A DNA stretch of 64,000 nt from Paraburkholderia sprentiae WSM5005 (GTDB lineage: Bacteria > Pseudomonadota > Gammaproteobacteria > Burkholderiales > Burkholderiaceae). The notes under the pieces were generated by a model. That model was not told the DNA's origin. It saw nothing but the letters and a program-made list of their open reading frames with translations, and searched no databases. The DNA lies in the NCBI RefSeq assembly GCF_001865575.2, contig NZ_CP017562.2, positions 2,108,001 to 2,172,000 of the forward strand, written 5' to 3'. The first letter of the stretch is position 1; each line of letters begins with the position of its first letter. Shown piece by piece: positions 51,365 through 60,849 of this stretch. A program made the translations under genes and the position numbers.

Positions 51365-52135
51365 TCAGCGACTCGCCCGCGGCGCGTTCGACGGTTTCGC
51401 CGGCAGCTTGCCCGGCGACGGCAACTTGTTCAGTGCGGATTGAAAGCTCAACGACTCGGTATGCGCCGGATGCGTGAAGTCGTTGTTGGGTCCCGGCACG
51501 TCGGTGCGAATCTGCACGACCTGACCCGGCACACCGTCGGCGAGCAGGAACGTGTAGCGCTTGCCGGTGTATTGCGCAAAGCGCTCCGCGTTCGGATCGT
51601 TCAGATAGGGCTGCACGACAATGCGCCGCGCACTGACCGGTTTGCCGCCGACCTCGCTCGGCACGCTGTCGATGTGCGGCCCCGCGGCGAGCGCGAGACG
51701 CAGACGCTGCTGGAAATAGCGGCGCTGTCCGCCGGTGAGACCCTGCATCTCCGCGATGTCGTGTTCGAGAAAATAGATGATCGCCGGATTGCACTGCAGG
51801 CCGCCGATAGGCAGGTTCACGCTGCCGCTATGGTCGGAAACCTGCGCATCGCCTTTTGCGTTGTTCTCGCTCAGCACCAGCACCTTGACCAGATCGTTGC
51901 TGCGCGACGGCTGCCCGGAATCGATCAGCGCGTAGTCGAGCTCGGTCTGCGCGGCGACGCCGTGCAGGTGATCGGTCAGAAAAATCAGCCGCTCGGCCGG
52001 CGTGATGTCGTCGCTGCCCGGTGCCGAGGCCGGGCTCGCCGCGCGCGCGGCGGCCGGCGCGAGGCATAGCACGCACAGCGTCCCGATCAGCGCGGCGCGT
52101 GCCGCGCGCAACCATGCGCCGCGCGCGCGCGTCAT
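51365..52135 (-). CDS. Secreted protein of unknown function in the xox operon
   Basis: A 256-residue protein with a signal peptide (AALIGTLCVLCLAPAAARAA). The mature part is soluble; it includes PAERLIFLTDHLHGVAAQTELDYALIDSG, NLPIGGLQCNPAIIYFLEHDIAEMQ with a single Cys, and a beta-rich C-terminal half (YTFLLADGVPGQVVQIRTDVPG). I do not recognise the family. It overlaps xoxJ by four bases, so it is translated with the methanol dehydrogenase genes and goes to the same compartment. A maturation or electron-transfer helper of XoxF is a reasonable guess, no more. Confidence 0.7.
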   Translation of the reverse strand: MTRARGAWLRAARAALIGTLCVLCLAPAAARAASPASAPGSDDITPAERLIFLTDHLHGVAAQTELDYALIDSGQPSRSNDLVKVLVLSENNAKGDAQVSDHSGSVNLPIGGLQCNPAIIYFLEHDIAEMQGLTGGQRRYFQQRLRLALAAGPHIDSVPSEVGGKPVSARRIVVQPYLNDPNAERFAQYTGKRYTFLLADGVPGQVVQIRTDVPGPNNDFTHPAHTESLSFQSALNKLPSPGKLPAKPSNAPRASR

Positions 52136-53043
52136 GGCGATGCGTCGCCAGGCTTCGCCGCCGGCACGTCGATCGGTTTGAGCATCGGCACCTGGTAGGT
52201 CGCGAGGATGCTGTCGATCTTGTCGTGATTCGCGCCGATCCATTGATCCACCTTGTCCTTCCATGCCTTCTCGCCGTAACGCACACCCATCGAAATCGTG
52301 TAGTCGAAACGGATACCGGGCCCCGGCGGGAACGGCACGAGCTTGACCGAGTCGCCGGCGCGCTTCGCGAAGTAACCGGCGATCGGCCCCCACAGGAACA
52401 CCACGTCGACGTTGCCCGCGCGCAGGTCCTGTTCGATCATCTGCCCCGGGTACACGGCCGGATCGCCGCTTTGCACCTGGTACGACACCGCCTGGTCGAT
52501 CAGGTTGTGGCCGAGCAGCCAGTCCACCGCGGGCGTCTGCGAAAAAATGCCGAAGCGCAGCTTGTGGAGTTGCTCGGGCGGCAGCTTGAGCAGGTCGTCG
52601 GGGGTCTTGATGCTCGCGAACTCGGGACGGTTAGGCAGCACCATCGCGTAGGTCGAGTGCAGATAGGGCTGCGTCGTCGACGTCATGTCATAGCCCTTCG
52701 GCACGCCGATGATCAGGTCGCAGCGATAGCGGTCGCTGCCGCCCTCTTTCTCGCGCAAGGTGTGGCGCACGAAGCCCATGCGCTGCGGAAAGTACGTGTA
52801 TTCGAGCTTGTAGCCGAAATCGCTCGCCATCTGGGCCGCGATGCGGTTCTCGTAGCCCTCGCCCTTGTCGTTGGACAACGGCATGTTGTTCGGGTCCGCG
52901 CACACTCTCAGCACGCCGTCCGCGCCGTCGTTGTTCGGCAGCTCCGGGCCGTCCGCCCGGACCGCGGCGCTCGCGAGCGCCGCGCCGCATAGCGCGGCGG
53001 CGATGATGCCGACATGCACGGACATGCTTCTCTTATCACGCAT
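52132..53043 (-). CDS. xoxJ: XoxJ/MxaJ-like periplasmic binding protein
   Basis: A 303-residue periplasmic protein with signal peptide (ALCGAALASAAVRA) and the type II binding-protein fold. MxaJ-like features are VLRVCADPNNMPLSNDKGEGYENRIA, GYKLEYTYFPQRMGFVRHTL and PYLHSTYAMVLP. XoxJ has been shown in methylotrophs to bind partly unfolded XoxF and is thought to help activate it. GGAGG lies six bases before the ATG at 53043. It lies directly after xoxG. Confidence 0.87.
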   Translation of the reverse strand: MRDKRSMSVHVGIIAAALCGAALASAAVRADGPELPNNDGADGVLRVCADPNNMPLSNDKGEGYENRIAAQMASDFGYKLEYTYFPQRMGFVRHTLREKEGGSDRYRCDLIIGVPKGYDMTSTTQPYLHSTYAMVLPNRPEFASIKTPDDLLKLPPEQLHKLRFGIFSQTPAVDWLLGHNLIDQAVSYQVQSGDPAVYPGQMIEQDLRAGNVDVVFLWGPIAGYFAKRAGDSVKLVPFPPGPGIRFDYTISMGVRYGEKAWKDKVDQWIGANHDKIDSILATYQVPMLKPIDVPAAKPGDASP

Positions 53044-53074
53044 CGTGAGCCTCCGTAAGAATGACGGCGCGGCG

Positions 53075-53494
53075 TTATTTTGCGTCGATGGCCTGCAGAT
53101 CGCCCGGCTTGATCTGTCCATCGGAGCGTCCCTTCAGATACGCGTAGAGGTTTTCCCAGTTCTTCTGCATCATCTGGCTCGTGCTGAAATCGGGCATGCC
53201 CTTGTCCACCCGGCCGCCGAACACCGTGCGATGAAACTCGGTCTTATCCAGCGTCTTGAACGCGTCGATCAGCGACGGTCCGACCATGCCCTGCTGCTGC
53301 GCGCCGTGGCAGCGTTCGCACGCGAGCGCGCGCCACGTCTTCCAGCCCTGCAGCGTATTACTGTCGACCTTGCTGCCATCGACCACCTTATACGCGACCT
53401 GCGCAATCGAAGGATTGTTCTGCGCGTATCCGACGGGCAGCACCACGAGCGCTGCGGGCAACACGGTGAGTAACAGGATAGATCGGCCTTTCAT
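53075..53494 (-). CDS. xoxG: Cytochrome c(L) XoxG, electron acceptor of XoxF
   Basis: A 139-residue exported monohaem cytochrome. The signal peptide ends near VGYAQ; the haem site is CERCHG and the axial Met probably lies in KGMPDFSTSQMM. It takes electrons from XoxF and passes them towards the oxidase. The ATG at 53494 was chosen over one at 53500 because GGAG is then at normal spacing. It lies between xoxF and xoxJ, the standard xoxFGJ order. Confidence 0.88.
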   Translation of the reverse strand: MKGRSILLLTVLPAALVVLPVGYAQNNPSIAQVAYKVVDGSKVDSNTLQGWKTWRALACERCHGAQQQGMVGPSLIDAFKTLDKTEFHRTVFGGRVDKGMPDFSTSQMMQKNWENLYAYLKGRSDGQIKPGDLQAIDAK

Positions 53495-53657
53495 GCACAT
53501 GTCTCCATCTTAGATAAGCCGCGCCCGATGCGCTTGATCAGCGCATCCACCAAACGGGCACGGTCGGGGGTGATTCACTGCTGCTGCCAGGCTGGCGGGG
53601 CGGCCATGCCGGTTGATGGCCGCCCCGCTCGTCCAGCCGTTCATTGCAGCCGTTGGT

Positions 53658-55475
53658 TCAGCTCTTTTCGCCAGGAATCGCGAACACGAACAGCGTGCCG
53701 CCGAGCGCGGTGTACTTGGCGAGCTCGCGATAGCCGCCGACCGCACCCAGACCTTCAGTCGACTTTTCCAGGCCCGCCGCCATGCCGATGCCGGCCCAGC
53801 CGCCGATACCCGAGTACACGCCGACGTACTGCTTGCCCTGATACTCATACGTGAAGACGTTGCCGATGATTCCCGACGGCGTCTTGAAGCGCCACAGTTC
53901 CTTGCCGTCCTTGATGCGCACCGCCTTCAGGTAGCCTTCCAGCGTGCCGTAGAACGCGATGCCGCCCGCGGTCGCCAGCACGCCCGACCACACCGAGAAC
54001 TTCTCCGGCTTCGAGTAGACGATCTTGCCCTTGCTCGCGTCCCACGCGATGAAGTTGCCCATCGCGTTGCCCTCGTTCGGGCCCGGATACATCGACAGCG
54101 TGGCGCCGACATACGGCTGTCCCGACACGTAGTCGACATCGAACGGCTCATAGTCCATACACACGTGGTTGGTCGGCACGAGGAACAGATGCGAGTTCGG
54201 ATCGTATGCCGCCGGTTGCTGGTCCTTCGAACCGAGTGCCGCCGGGCAGATGCCCTTCACGTTGTGATCGGACCCGGCCGCCTGCGTCGAGTACGCCGCG
54301 TTGCGAATCGGCAGGCCGCTTTGCAGATCGACGCGGTCGGCCCAGTTCACCGCCGGGTCGTACTTCTGTGCGACCAGCAGCTGTCCGGTTTCGCGATTGA
54401 GCGTATAGCCGAAGCCGTTCCGGTCGAAGTGCACGATCGCGGGCACCTGCTTGCCGTTGATCGTCAGATCGGACAGGATCATTTCGTTGACGCCGTCATA
54501 GTCCCATTCGTCGTGCGGCGTCATCTGGTAGACCCATTTGGCCGTGCCGGTATTCAGGTCGCGCGCGAAGATCGACATCGACCATTTGTTGTCGCCCGGA
54601 CGTTGCGTCGGATTCCATGTGCCCGGATTGCCAGTACCGTAGTAGACAAGGTTGAGTTTCGGATCCCACGCATACCAGCCCCACGTGGTGCCGCCGCCGA
54701 GCTTCCACTGATCGCCCTTCCACGACTTGATCGACGAATCCGCGCCCACCGGCACCATCTGACCGTTGGTGTACGTCATCGTCTTTTGCGGGTCGATCAG
54801 CATGTCGTTGTCGGGGCCCGTGCTGTACGCGGTCCAAGCCGGTTTGCCGGTCTTGATGTCGTACGCGATCAGACGGCCGCGCACGCCGAACTCGCCGCCC
54901 GAGATGCCGGTCAGCACCTTGTCGCCGAATACGTGCGGCGCGTTGGTGTTGGTTTCACCGGCTTTCGGATTGCCGTTCTGCGCGCTCCATACCACCTCGC
55001 CCGTCTTCGCGTTCAGCGCGACGAGCTTGGTGTCGGCCTGCTGCAGGAAGATCTTGCCGTCGCCGTAGGCGAGACCGCGATTGACGGTGTCGCAGCACAT
55101 CACGGAAACGACCTGCTCATCCTGCTTCGGCTGGTACTGCCAGAGGAACGTCTGATCCTTCAGGTTGACCGCAATGACCTTGTTCGGGAATGGCGAGTGG
55201 ACATACATCGTGTCGCCGATCACGAGCGGCGCGCCTTCATGGCCGCGTAGCACGCCGGTCGACATGGTCCATGCGACCTGCAGTTTGCCGACGTTGTTCT
55301 CGTTGATCTGCTTGAGCGGGCTGTAGCGGTGATTCGCATAATCGCCCGCCTGGGCCGCCCAGTTGGATGGATTTTTCATCAGTCCGTCGAGCTGCGAATC
55401 GGCCTGCGCAGCCAGAGAGCTAAAGGCTGCGGATGCGAGGATCGCGAGCCCAAGAACCACAGTGCGTAAGTTCAT
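53658..55475 (-). CDS. xoxF: Lanthanide-dependent PQQ methanol dehydrogenase XoxF
   Basis: A 605-residue periplasmic quinoprotein with signal peptide ([14 protein letters not shown]). It oxidises methanol to formaldehyde or formate with PQQ. The propeller motifs and the vicinal disulfide ([13 protein letters not shown]) are present. The key site is WDYDGVNE: Asp325 is the catalytic Asp and Asp327, two residues on, is the extra lanthanide ligand that is Ala in calcium-type MxaF. This marks the enzyme as XoxF. It is the first gene of the run xoxF-G-J-unknown-lysR-moxR-mxaSACKL and is divergent from the H4MPT genes. Confidence 0.95.
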   Translation of the reverse strand: MNLRTVVLGLAILASAAFSSLAAQADSQLDGLMKNPSNWAAQAGDYANHRYSPLKQINENNVGKLQVAWTMSTGVLRGHEGAPLVIGDTMYVHSPFPNKVIAVNLKDQTFLWQYQPKQDEQVVSVMCCDTVNRGLAYGDGKIFLQQADTKLVALNAKTGEVVWSAQNGNPKAGETNTNAPHVFGDKVLTGISGGEFGVRGRLIAYDIKTGKPAWTAYSTGPDNDMLIDPQKTMTYTNGQMVPVGADSSIKSWKGDQWKLGGGTTWGWYAWDPKLNLVYYGTGNPGTWNPTQRPGDNKWSMSIFARDLNTGTAKWVYQMTPHDEWDYDGVNEMILSDLTINGKQVPAIVHFDRNGFGYTLNRETGQLLVAQKYDPAVNWADRVDLQSGLPIRNAAYSTQAAGSDHNVKGICPAALGSKDQQPAAYDPNSHLFLVPTNHVCMDYEPFDVDYVSGQPYVGATLSMYPGPNEGNAMGNFIAWDASKGKIVYSKPEKFSVWSGVLATAGGIAFYGTLEGYLKAVRIKDGKELWRFKTPSGIIGNVFTYEYQGKQYVGVYSGIGGWAGIGMAAGLEKSTEGLGAVGGYRELAKYTALGGTLFVFAIPGEKS

Positions 55476-55890
55476 GTCTCCTCCAGAATTGTCCTGCGTT
55501 CAACTCACGAATGACCCACGCTACCTCATCGCATCGACGCGCCTTCTCGAGTGCAGGTAACGATTAACGCCCTATCCCGATTCGATGTCGGGCTTCGCGA
55601 CGCATGAACGGCCGACGCATATTCCATGCCGGAATAGCAGCGACGCTTGCCGCCGGTGGCCGTGCGAGCCCGGCGACCCGGCACGCTCAGGCACGCGCGG
55701 CGCGCGGGCGTCGCGCGAATCCTTGCACGGCGGTAAGCTGAAGGGGTTGCGTCACGCGATGCGGCACATACTGTGTCACTTGCGTGATACGAATCGTGTC
55801 CTTTGCGAGTCACCCGCCGCGGCACGGGCCAGTCCCCCTGCAACGATGCTTCGTTCGGCGAACGATTCGCGCATTCGAGGAGCCACCACC
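55476..55890. promoter_or_regulatory. Divergent control region between xoxF and the H4MPT genes
   Basis: A 415-base gene-free region from which two C1 operons diverge. It holds a dyad, TATTCC-ATGCC-GGAATA (55620-55636), whose inner part TTCC-N5-GGAA fits the T-N11-A pattern of LysR-type sites, 145 bases before xoxF. A second inverted repeat, CCCGA-N7-TCGGG, is at 55576-55592. The CbbR-like regulator of the locus could bind the first. Promoter hexamers could not be assigned with confidence. Confidence 0.4.
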
Positions 55891-56289
55891 ATGGCAAGCA
55901 CCGAGCACGTCTATACCGACGAAGAGATCCAGCAGCGTCTCGTCGGCCCGCTGCAACACTGGTATCTGGAAGATGGCTGGCTGCGGCGCAAATACCGCAC
56001 CGAGGGCTGGAAGGGAACGCTGATGGTGGTCAACACCGTCGGCCACCTGGCGGAAGCCGCATGGCACCATCCGGACCTGACGGTCTCGTACGCCTTCGTG
56101 ACCGTCAAGCTGAAGACGCACAGCGCGAAGGGCATCACCGACAAGGACCTCGCGCTCGCGACGAAGATCGAATCGGTGGTCCACTGGCAGCCCGGCCTCG
56201 AAGACGGCCCGCTCGAGGGCACACCCTCCGGCGATCAGCGCTTCCGCTATATCAAGTACGACGCGCCGAAACCCGCGCAAGGCAGTTGA
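55891..56289 (+). CDS. Pterin-4a-carbinolamine dehydratase-family protein
   Basis: A 132-residue protein of the PCD/DCoH family. The active-site pattern E-A-A-W-H-H-P is in LAEAAWHHPDLTVSYAFVTVKLKTHSAKGITDKDLALATKIE. GAGGAG precedes the ATG at 55891. PCD normally dehydrates 4a-hydroxytetrahydrobiopterin after phenylalanine hydroxylase, but homologues also occur in H4MPT clusters of methylotrophs, where a role with the methanopterin cofactor is supposed. Its place as first gene upstream of mptG supports that. Confidence 0.82.
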   Translation: MASTEHVYTDEEIQQRLVGPLQHWYLEDGWLRRKYRTEGWKGTLMVVNTVGHLAEAAWHHPDLTVSYAFVTVKLKTHSAKGITDKDLALATKIESVVHWQPGLEDGPLEGTPSGDQRFRYIKYDAPKPAQGS

Positions 56290-56551
56290 TGCGGGCGCGT
56301 GTCGCCCGATGAAACAGCGCGTGACACAGTGCGCCTTCGGCGTCACACAGCGTCCACGCAGCAGCGAAACCGCGCCGCGCGCGGCCGGTCATCCTGAAGA
56401 TTGCAGCGGGCCGAGCCGGTTGCGGCAACCGTTGCGCGCGTCTGGCACGGCTTTCGCGTGATCTCGCCGGGCGCGCTGCCGCCGGGATCTGCAGGGCCGC
56501 TTCGCCCAACCCGGTCTCGCGCACCCGCAAGGACACCTGAGGACACTCGAG

Positions 56552-57577
56552 ATGCCGCTTCAGCTCCGCCGCCTGCCGCCACGCGCCCCCATCACGATCG
56601 ATGCGCCCGCGCGGCTGCATCTTGGCTTTCTCGATCCGAACGCGTCGCTCGGACGCGCGTTCGGCAGCCTGGGACTCGTCATCGATGCGCACGGCACGCG
56701 GATCGAAGCGCGGCTCGCCGAACGCGAGCAAATCAGCGGTGCGGTGAGCGAGGCAGAGCGCGAGCGCATCGCGGTGAGTCTCGCGCGACTCCAGGCTGCC
56801 TACGGACCCGCCACGCTCGCGATCGACGTGCTGGAGGCGCCGCGTGCTCACACCGGCCTCGGTTCGGGCACGCAACTCGCGCTGGCCGTGGGCACCGCGT
56901 TTACGCGCCTCGTCGGCCAGCCGGCGACCAGCGCCGAGCTCGCCAGCCTGCTCGGGCGCGGCGCGCGCTCCGGCGTCGGCATTCTCGGCTTCGAATGCGG
57001 CGGCCTGCTGCTCGATGGCGGCCCGCCCGGCGATCTGCGCCAGAGCGTGCCGCCGCTGCTGTCGCGTCAGCCGTTTCCGCAGCAGTGGCGCGTGCTGCTC
57101 GTCAGCGACAACAGCCGCGAGGGCTTGCACGGCGCCGACGAACGCAGCGCGCTCGCGTCGCTCGCGCCGTTCCCGCAGCGGCTCGCCGCGCATCTGTGCC
57201 ATCTGGTGCTGATGCAGATCCTGCCCGGCGCCGCCGAGCACAATTTCGCGCCGTTCGCGCACGGCCTCACCGAACTGCAGCAGACCATCGGCGGATACTT
57301 CGCGAGCGTGCAAGGCGGCGTGTTCGCCAGTCCCGACGTCGAGCACGTGCTGCGCGCGGTCGCCGCCGAGCGCACCGCCGGCATCGGCCAGACCTCGTGG
57401 GGACCGACCGGCTTCGCGGTGCTCGCGAGCGCGCGCGAGGCCGAACGCGCCCTCGCGACCGCGCGCGCGGTGACGAGCGCGATGCCGCATATCGAATGCA
57501 GCGTCGTCGCGGGCCGCAATCGCGGCGCGGCGATCAGCGGCGCCGAGGCGCGCGCGCCGCGCATCGACGCCGCATGA
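56552..57577 (+). CDS. mptG: Beta-ribofuranosylaminobenzene 5'-phosphate synthase
   Basis: A 341-residue GHMP-kinase-fold enzyme that condenses 4-hydroxybenzoate or 4-aminobenzoate with PRPP in methanopterin synthesis. Family features are APARLHLGFLDPNASLGRAFGSLGL near the start, the Gly-rich loop RAHTGLGSGTQLALAVG, and RSGVGILGFECGGLLLDGG. GAGGACACTCGAG leads to the ATG. It is the first committed H4MPT-specific gene of the cluster, followed by mtdB. Confidence 0.88.
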   Translation: MPLQLRRLPPRAPITIDAPARLHLGFLDPNASLGRAFGSLGLVIDAHGTRIEARLAEREQISGAVSEAERERIAVSLARLQAAYGPATLAIDVLEAPRAHTGLGSGTQLALAVGTAFTRLVGQPATSAELASLLGRGARSGVGILGFECGGLLLDGGPPGDLRQSVPPLLSRQPFPQQWRVLLVSDNSREGLHGADERSALASLAPFPQRLAAHLCHLVLMQILPGAAEHNFAPFAHGLTELQQTIGGYFASVQGGVFASPDVEHVLRAVAAERTAGIGQTSWGPTGFAVLASAREAERALATARAVTSAMPHIECSVVAGRNRGAAISGAEARAPRIDAA

Positions 57578-57682
57578 TGCGCGGCCGCGCCCCCGCCGCC
57601 GCTCCCGCATCGCGCGGCCACGCGCGGCACATTGCCTGGTCTTGCGCCGTCCCCGAGATTGCCACTGAAACGAGCCCCTGCC

Positions 57683-58609
57683 ATGTCAGAAACCATTGAA
57701 AGGCCCTATGTCCTGCACATGTTCACGGCCACGCCGCAGATGAGTCCGTTCGACGTCAATATGGCCGCCGACGCCGGCTATCAGGTCATCGTGCCGTATT
57801 GCAACGTCGAAGCGGGAATGGTTGCCAATCTGACGCAGGACGCGATCTTCTCGCGCGGCCCGAAGGGGGTGTCGCGCACCGGCATCTTCATCGGCGGCCG
57901 CGACGTGATGCAGGCCGCCGATATGCTCGACACGGCACGCAAGGCGATGGTGCCGCCGTTCGAAGTCTCGGTGTTCGCCGATCCGAGCGGCTCGTACACG
58001 ACGGCCGCCGCGCTCGTCGCGTTGGTCGAGCGGCATCTCGGCAAGCAGCACGGCGTGGAGCTGGGCGGCAAGCGCGTGCTGATTCTCGGCGGCACCGGCG
58101 CGGTCGGGCGCATCGCGGCGGCGATCGCCGCGTCGCGTGGCGCCGACGTGACGATCGCGAGTCATCACGACCGCAATCGCGCGTTAGGTGCGTCGGCCGA
58201 GCTCAACCAGCGTTTCGGCATCGTCACCAACGGCATCGGCACCACGACGCCGGACGAACTGCGCGGCGCGCTCGCCGACGCGGAAATCGTACTCGCCACC
58301 GCGATCGCGGGCGTGCAGGTGGTCCGCAGCGAGGACCTCGCGCATGCGAAACGCCTGCTCGTCGCCGCCGACGTGAACGCGGTGCCGCCCGAGGGCATCG
58401 CCGGGGTGAACGTGATGAACGACGGCAAGCCGATCGACGGCGTGCCGAACGCGGGTGCGATCGGCATCGGCGCGCTGGCGATCGGCAACGTCAAGTACCA
58501 GGTCGAGCATCGCCTGTTCATGCGCATGCGCACGGGCGGCAAGCCGGTCTACCTCGGCTTCCCGCAAGCGTACGACGAGGCCCGCGCGGTCGCGTCCGGT
58601 CTGGGCTGA
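57683..58609 (+). CDS. mtdB: NAD(P)-dependent methylene-H4MPT dehydrogenase MtdB
   Basis: A 308-residue enzyme oxidising methylene-H4MPT to methenyl-H4MPT. The start YVLHMFTATPQMSPFDVNMAADAGY and VGRIAAAIAASRGADV within the Rossmann motif GGTGAVG are typical of MtdB/MtdA. The ATG at 57683 was chosen from family length; upstream in-frame starts would add non-conserved residues. It lies between mptG and an ATP-grasp gene, on the formaldehyde oxidation route after Fae. Confidence 0.88.
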   Translation: MSETIERPYVLHMFTATPQMSPFDVNMAADAGYQVIVPYCNVEAGMVANLTQDAIFSRGPKGVSRTGIFIGGRDVMQAADMLDTARKAMVPPFEVSVFADPSGSYTTAAALVALVERHLGKQHGVELGGKRVLILGGTGAVGRIAAAIAASRGADVTIASHHDRNRALGASAELNQRFGIVTNGIGTTTPDELRGALADAEIVLATAIAGVQVVRSEDLAHAKRLLVAADVNAVPPEGIAGVNVMNDGKPIDGVPNAGAIGIGALAIGNVKYQVEHRLFMRMRTGGKPVYLGFPQAYDEARAVASGLG

Positions 58610-58616
58610 GGCGGCC

Positions 58617-59843
58617 ATGATGAAGTCGCACCGCCCGCTCACGCATGCGCCGTTCGTCGCGCTCGCCGGCTTGTCCGCGCGTTGGCTCGCGCAGTCGGCG
58701 GCGCGCGCCGGCCTGCGCGTCGCCGCGCTCGATATCTTCGGCGACCGCGACACGCGCGAGGCCGCCGAGCTATGGTTCGACGTTGGCGCCGGTGATGGCG
58801 CGCTCGCGCTCGATCGCGCGCGGCTCGTCGATACGCTTGCGCGCGTCGCGCGTCTGCCCGGTTTGCTCGGCTGGATCGGCGGCAGCGGGCTCGAACCTTT
58901 GATGCCGCGCTTGTGCCGCGAATCCGGCTTGCCGCGCTTTCTCGGCAACGATGCCGAGGCGATCGCGGCCGTGCGCGAGCCGCGGCGTTTCTTCGCGCTG
59001 CTCGACGCGTTGCGCATTGCGCATCCGGCTGTGTCGTTCGAGCGGCCCGCGACGGCCGAGGGCTGGCTGTTCAAGCGGGCGGATGGCTGCGGCGGCACGC
59101 ATATCAAACCGGCTTTACGCTTGGACGCCGCGACCGATTCGACGCGCGGCTACTTTCAGCGGATCGGCCAAGGCCGCCCGCTCTCGGCGCTTTTCATCGG
59201 CGTGCGCGGCCGTGCGCATCTGATTGGTTTCGCCGAGCAACTGATCTGCGCGATCGGCGATCTGCGCTTCGTGCACGCGGGCTCGCTCGGGCCGATCGAC
59301 CTGCCGCCAGCGTTCATCGCGCACGCGCAGCAAGCACTCGACGCGCTATGCGCGCGCACCGGCCTCGTCGGCATCAACAGCTGCGACTTCCTATCCGACG
59401 GTGCCTCGTTCGACGTGCTCGAAATCAACGCGCGCCCCTCATCGACGATGACGCTGTACGAAACCGCGTCGCCCGATGCCTGGCCAGCCGGCCTGCTCGC
59501 CTGCCACCTCGACGCATGCCGCCACGCTCGCGCGCCGTCGGCCGCGAGCCTCGCGCTCGCCCGCGAGCCGCGCTGGCGCGCCGGCCAGCGGGTGCTGTTC
59601 GCCCAGCGGCCGTTCAGCGTGTCGGCGGCGTTCTCCGACGCCTGCCTGCGCGATCCGCAATGCCGCGACGTGCCGATGCCGGGCACCCGCATCGACGCAG
59701 GGCAGCCGGTGTGTACGCTGCACGTGCGAGCGGCATCGGTGGACGCGGTGCGCGCCGCGCTCGATGCGCAGCACGAACGCGTCGTCCAACGAATCGAAAC
59801 CTGCGATGAAACCGACCATGCCTGCCTCGACGCCCATTACTGA
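58617..59843 (+). CDS. ATP-grasp protein of the H4MPT cluster (first copy)
   Basis: A 408-residue ATP-grasp-fold protein. After an N-terminal Rossmann-like part (PFVALAGLSARWLAQSAARAGLRV) come ATP-grasp features: WLFKRADGCGGTHIK (phosphate-binding Lys and Gly-rich loop) and LVGINSCDFLSDGASFDVLEINARPSSTMTLYE (metal-binding Asp, Glu and Asn). ATP-grasp ligases join carboxylates to amines or thiols. Uncharacterised members are standard in bacterial H4MPT clusters and may build the side chain of H4MPT or of methylofuran. GAGG lies before the double ATG at 58617. It overlaps mch. Confidence 0.78.
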   Translation: MMKSHRPLTHAPFVALAGLSARWLAQSAARAGLRVAALDIFGDRDTREAAELWFDVGAGDGALALDRARLVDTLARVARLPGLLGWIGGSGLEPLMPRLCRESGLPRFLGNDAEAIAAVREPRRFFALLDALRIAHPAVSFERPATAEGWLFKRADGCGGTHIKPALRLDAATDSTRGYFQRIGQGRPLSALFIGVRGRAHLIGFAEQLICAIGDLRFVHAGSLGPIDLPPAFIAHAQQALDALCARTGLVGINSCDFLSDGASFDVLEINARPSSTMTLYETASPDAWPAGLLACHLDACRHARAPSAASLALAREPRWRAGQRVLFAQRPFSVSAAFSDACLRDPQCRDVPMPGTRIDAGQPVCTLHVRAASVDAVRAALDAQHERVVQRIETCDETDHACLDAHY

Positions 59844-60849
59844 CGGCTCGCCGCCCGCCGCGTTGCCGAGCGTGAACGCGTTGAGCGAGCGCCTCGTCGC
59901 ACGGCTCGTCGATCACGCGGCGCAACTCGGCGTCGCGCTCACCCGCACGGCCGACGGCACCGTCATCGCCGACGCCGGTGTGGACGCACGCGGCAGCCTC
60001 GACGCGGGCGTGCTGATCGCGCGCATCTGCATGGGCGGTCTCGGCCGCGTCGCGGTACGCGCGAACTTCGACGCCGCGCCGTTGTGGCCGACGATGCTCG
60101 AGGTCAGCACGTCAGCGCCGGTGCTGGCCTGTCTCGGCAGCCAGTACGCGGGCTGGAGTCTGTCGGCAACCAGGGAGCAGACGGGCGGCAAGAAGTTCTT
60201 TTCGCTCGGCTCGGGGCCCGCGCGCGCGCTCGCGGTCAAGGAGCCGCTATTCGAGGAGCTCGGCTATCGCGACCGCCACGAACGCGGCGCGTTGGTGCTC
60301 GAAGTGGACCGCCTGCCGCCGCCGGTGGTGATCGACAAGGTGCTGCACGACTGCGGCCTCGCGCCCGAGCACCTGACGCTGATCGTCACGCCGACACACT
60401 CTGTCGCGGGAACAGTACAGGTGGTCGCGCGGGTCGTCGAAGTTGCGCTGCACAAAGTGCACGTGCTCGGCGTGCCGCTCGACGAGATCGTCGCGGGCAC
60501 GGGCTCGGCGCCGCTGCCGCCGCCCGCGCCCGACGGCATTCAGGCGATGGGCCGCACCAACGACGCGATTCTGTACGGCGGCCGCGTGCATCTGAGCGTC
60601 GTGCACGACGAGATCGCGCGACGTCTCGCCGAGAGCCTGCCCTCCGCCAACTCGCGCGACTACGGCCGGCCGTTCGCGGACGTCTTCACGGCCGTCAACT
60701 TCGACTTCTACCAGATCGATCCCGCGCTGTTCGCGCCGGCCGAGGTGTGGATCAGCAGCCTCGAAAGCGGCGCGACCTATCATGGCGGCCGCGTCGACGC
60801 CGGCCTGTTGCACAAACAGTGGGGCGGCGAGTCCGTCGCGCGCCGATGA
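59806..60849 (+). CDS. mch: Methenyl-H4MPT cyclohydrolase Mch
   Basis: A 347-residue enzyme that hydrolyses methenyl-H4MPT to formyl-H4MPT. Family marks are DAGVLIARICMGGLGRV, ACLGSQYAGWSLSA, GSGPARALAVKEPLFEELGY, GRTNDAILYGG and the C-terminal NFDFYQIDPALFAPAEVW. The ATG at 59806 overlaps the preceding gene by 38 bases; the alternative at 59818 gives four fewer residues and neither has a strong ribosome site. It ends with an ATGA overlap to the next ATP-grasp gene. Confidence 0.9.
   Translation: MKPTMPASTPITDGSPPAALPSVNALSERLVARLVDHAAQLGVALTRTADGTVIADAGVDARGSLDAGVLIARICMGGLGRVAVRANFDAAPLWPTMLEVSTSAPVLACLGSQYAGWSLSATREQTGGKKFFSLGSGPARALAVKEPLFEELGYRDRHERGALVLEVDRLPPPVVIDKVLHDCGLAPEHLTLIVTPTHSVAGTVQVVARVVEVALHKVHVLGVPLDEIVAGTGSAPLPPPAPDGIQAMGRTNDAILYGGRVHLSVVHDEIARRLAESLPSANSRDYGRPFADVFTAVNFDFYQIDPALFAPAEVWISSLESGATYHGGRVDAGLLHKQWGGESVARR

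Noticed and set aside
53658..55475. Calling the methanol dehydrogenase MxaF
   Set aside because: Asp327 two residues after the catalytic Asp, the xoxG/xoxJ neighbours and the absence of mxaI all point to XoxF.
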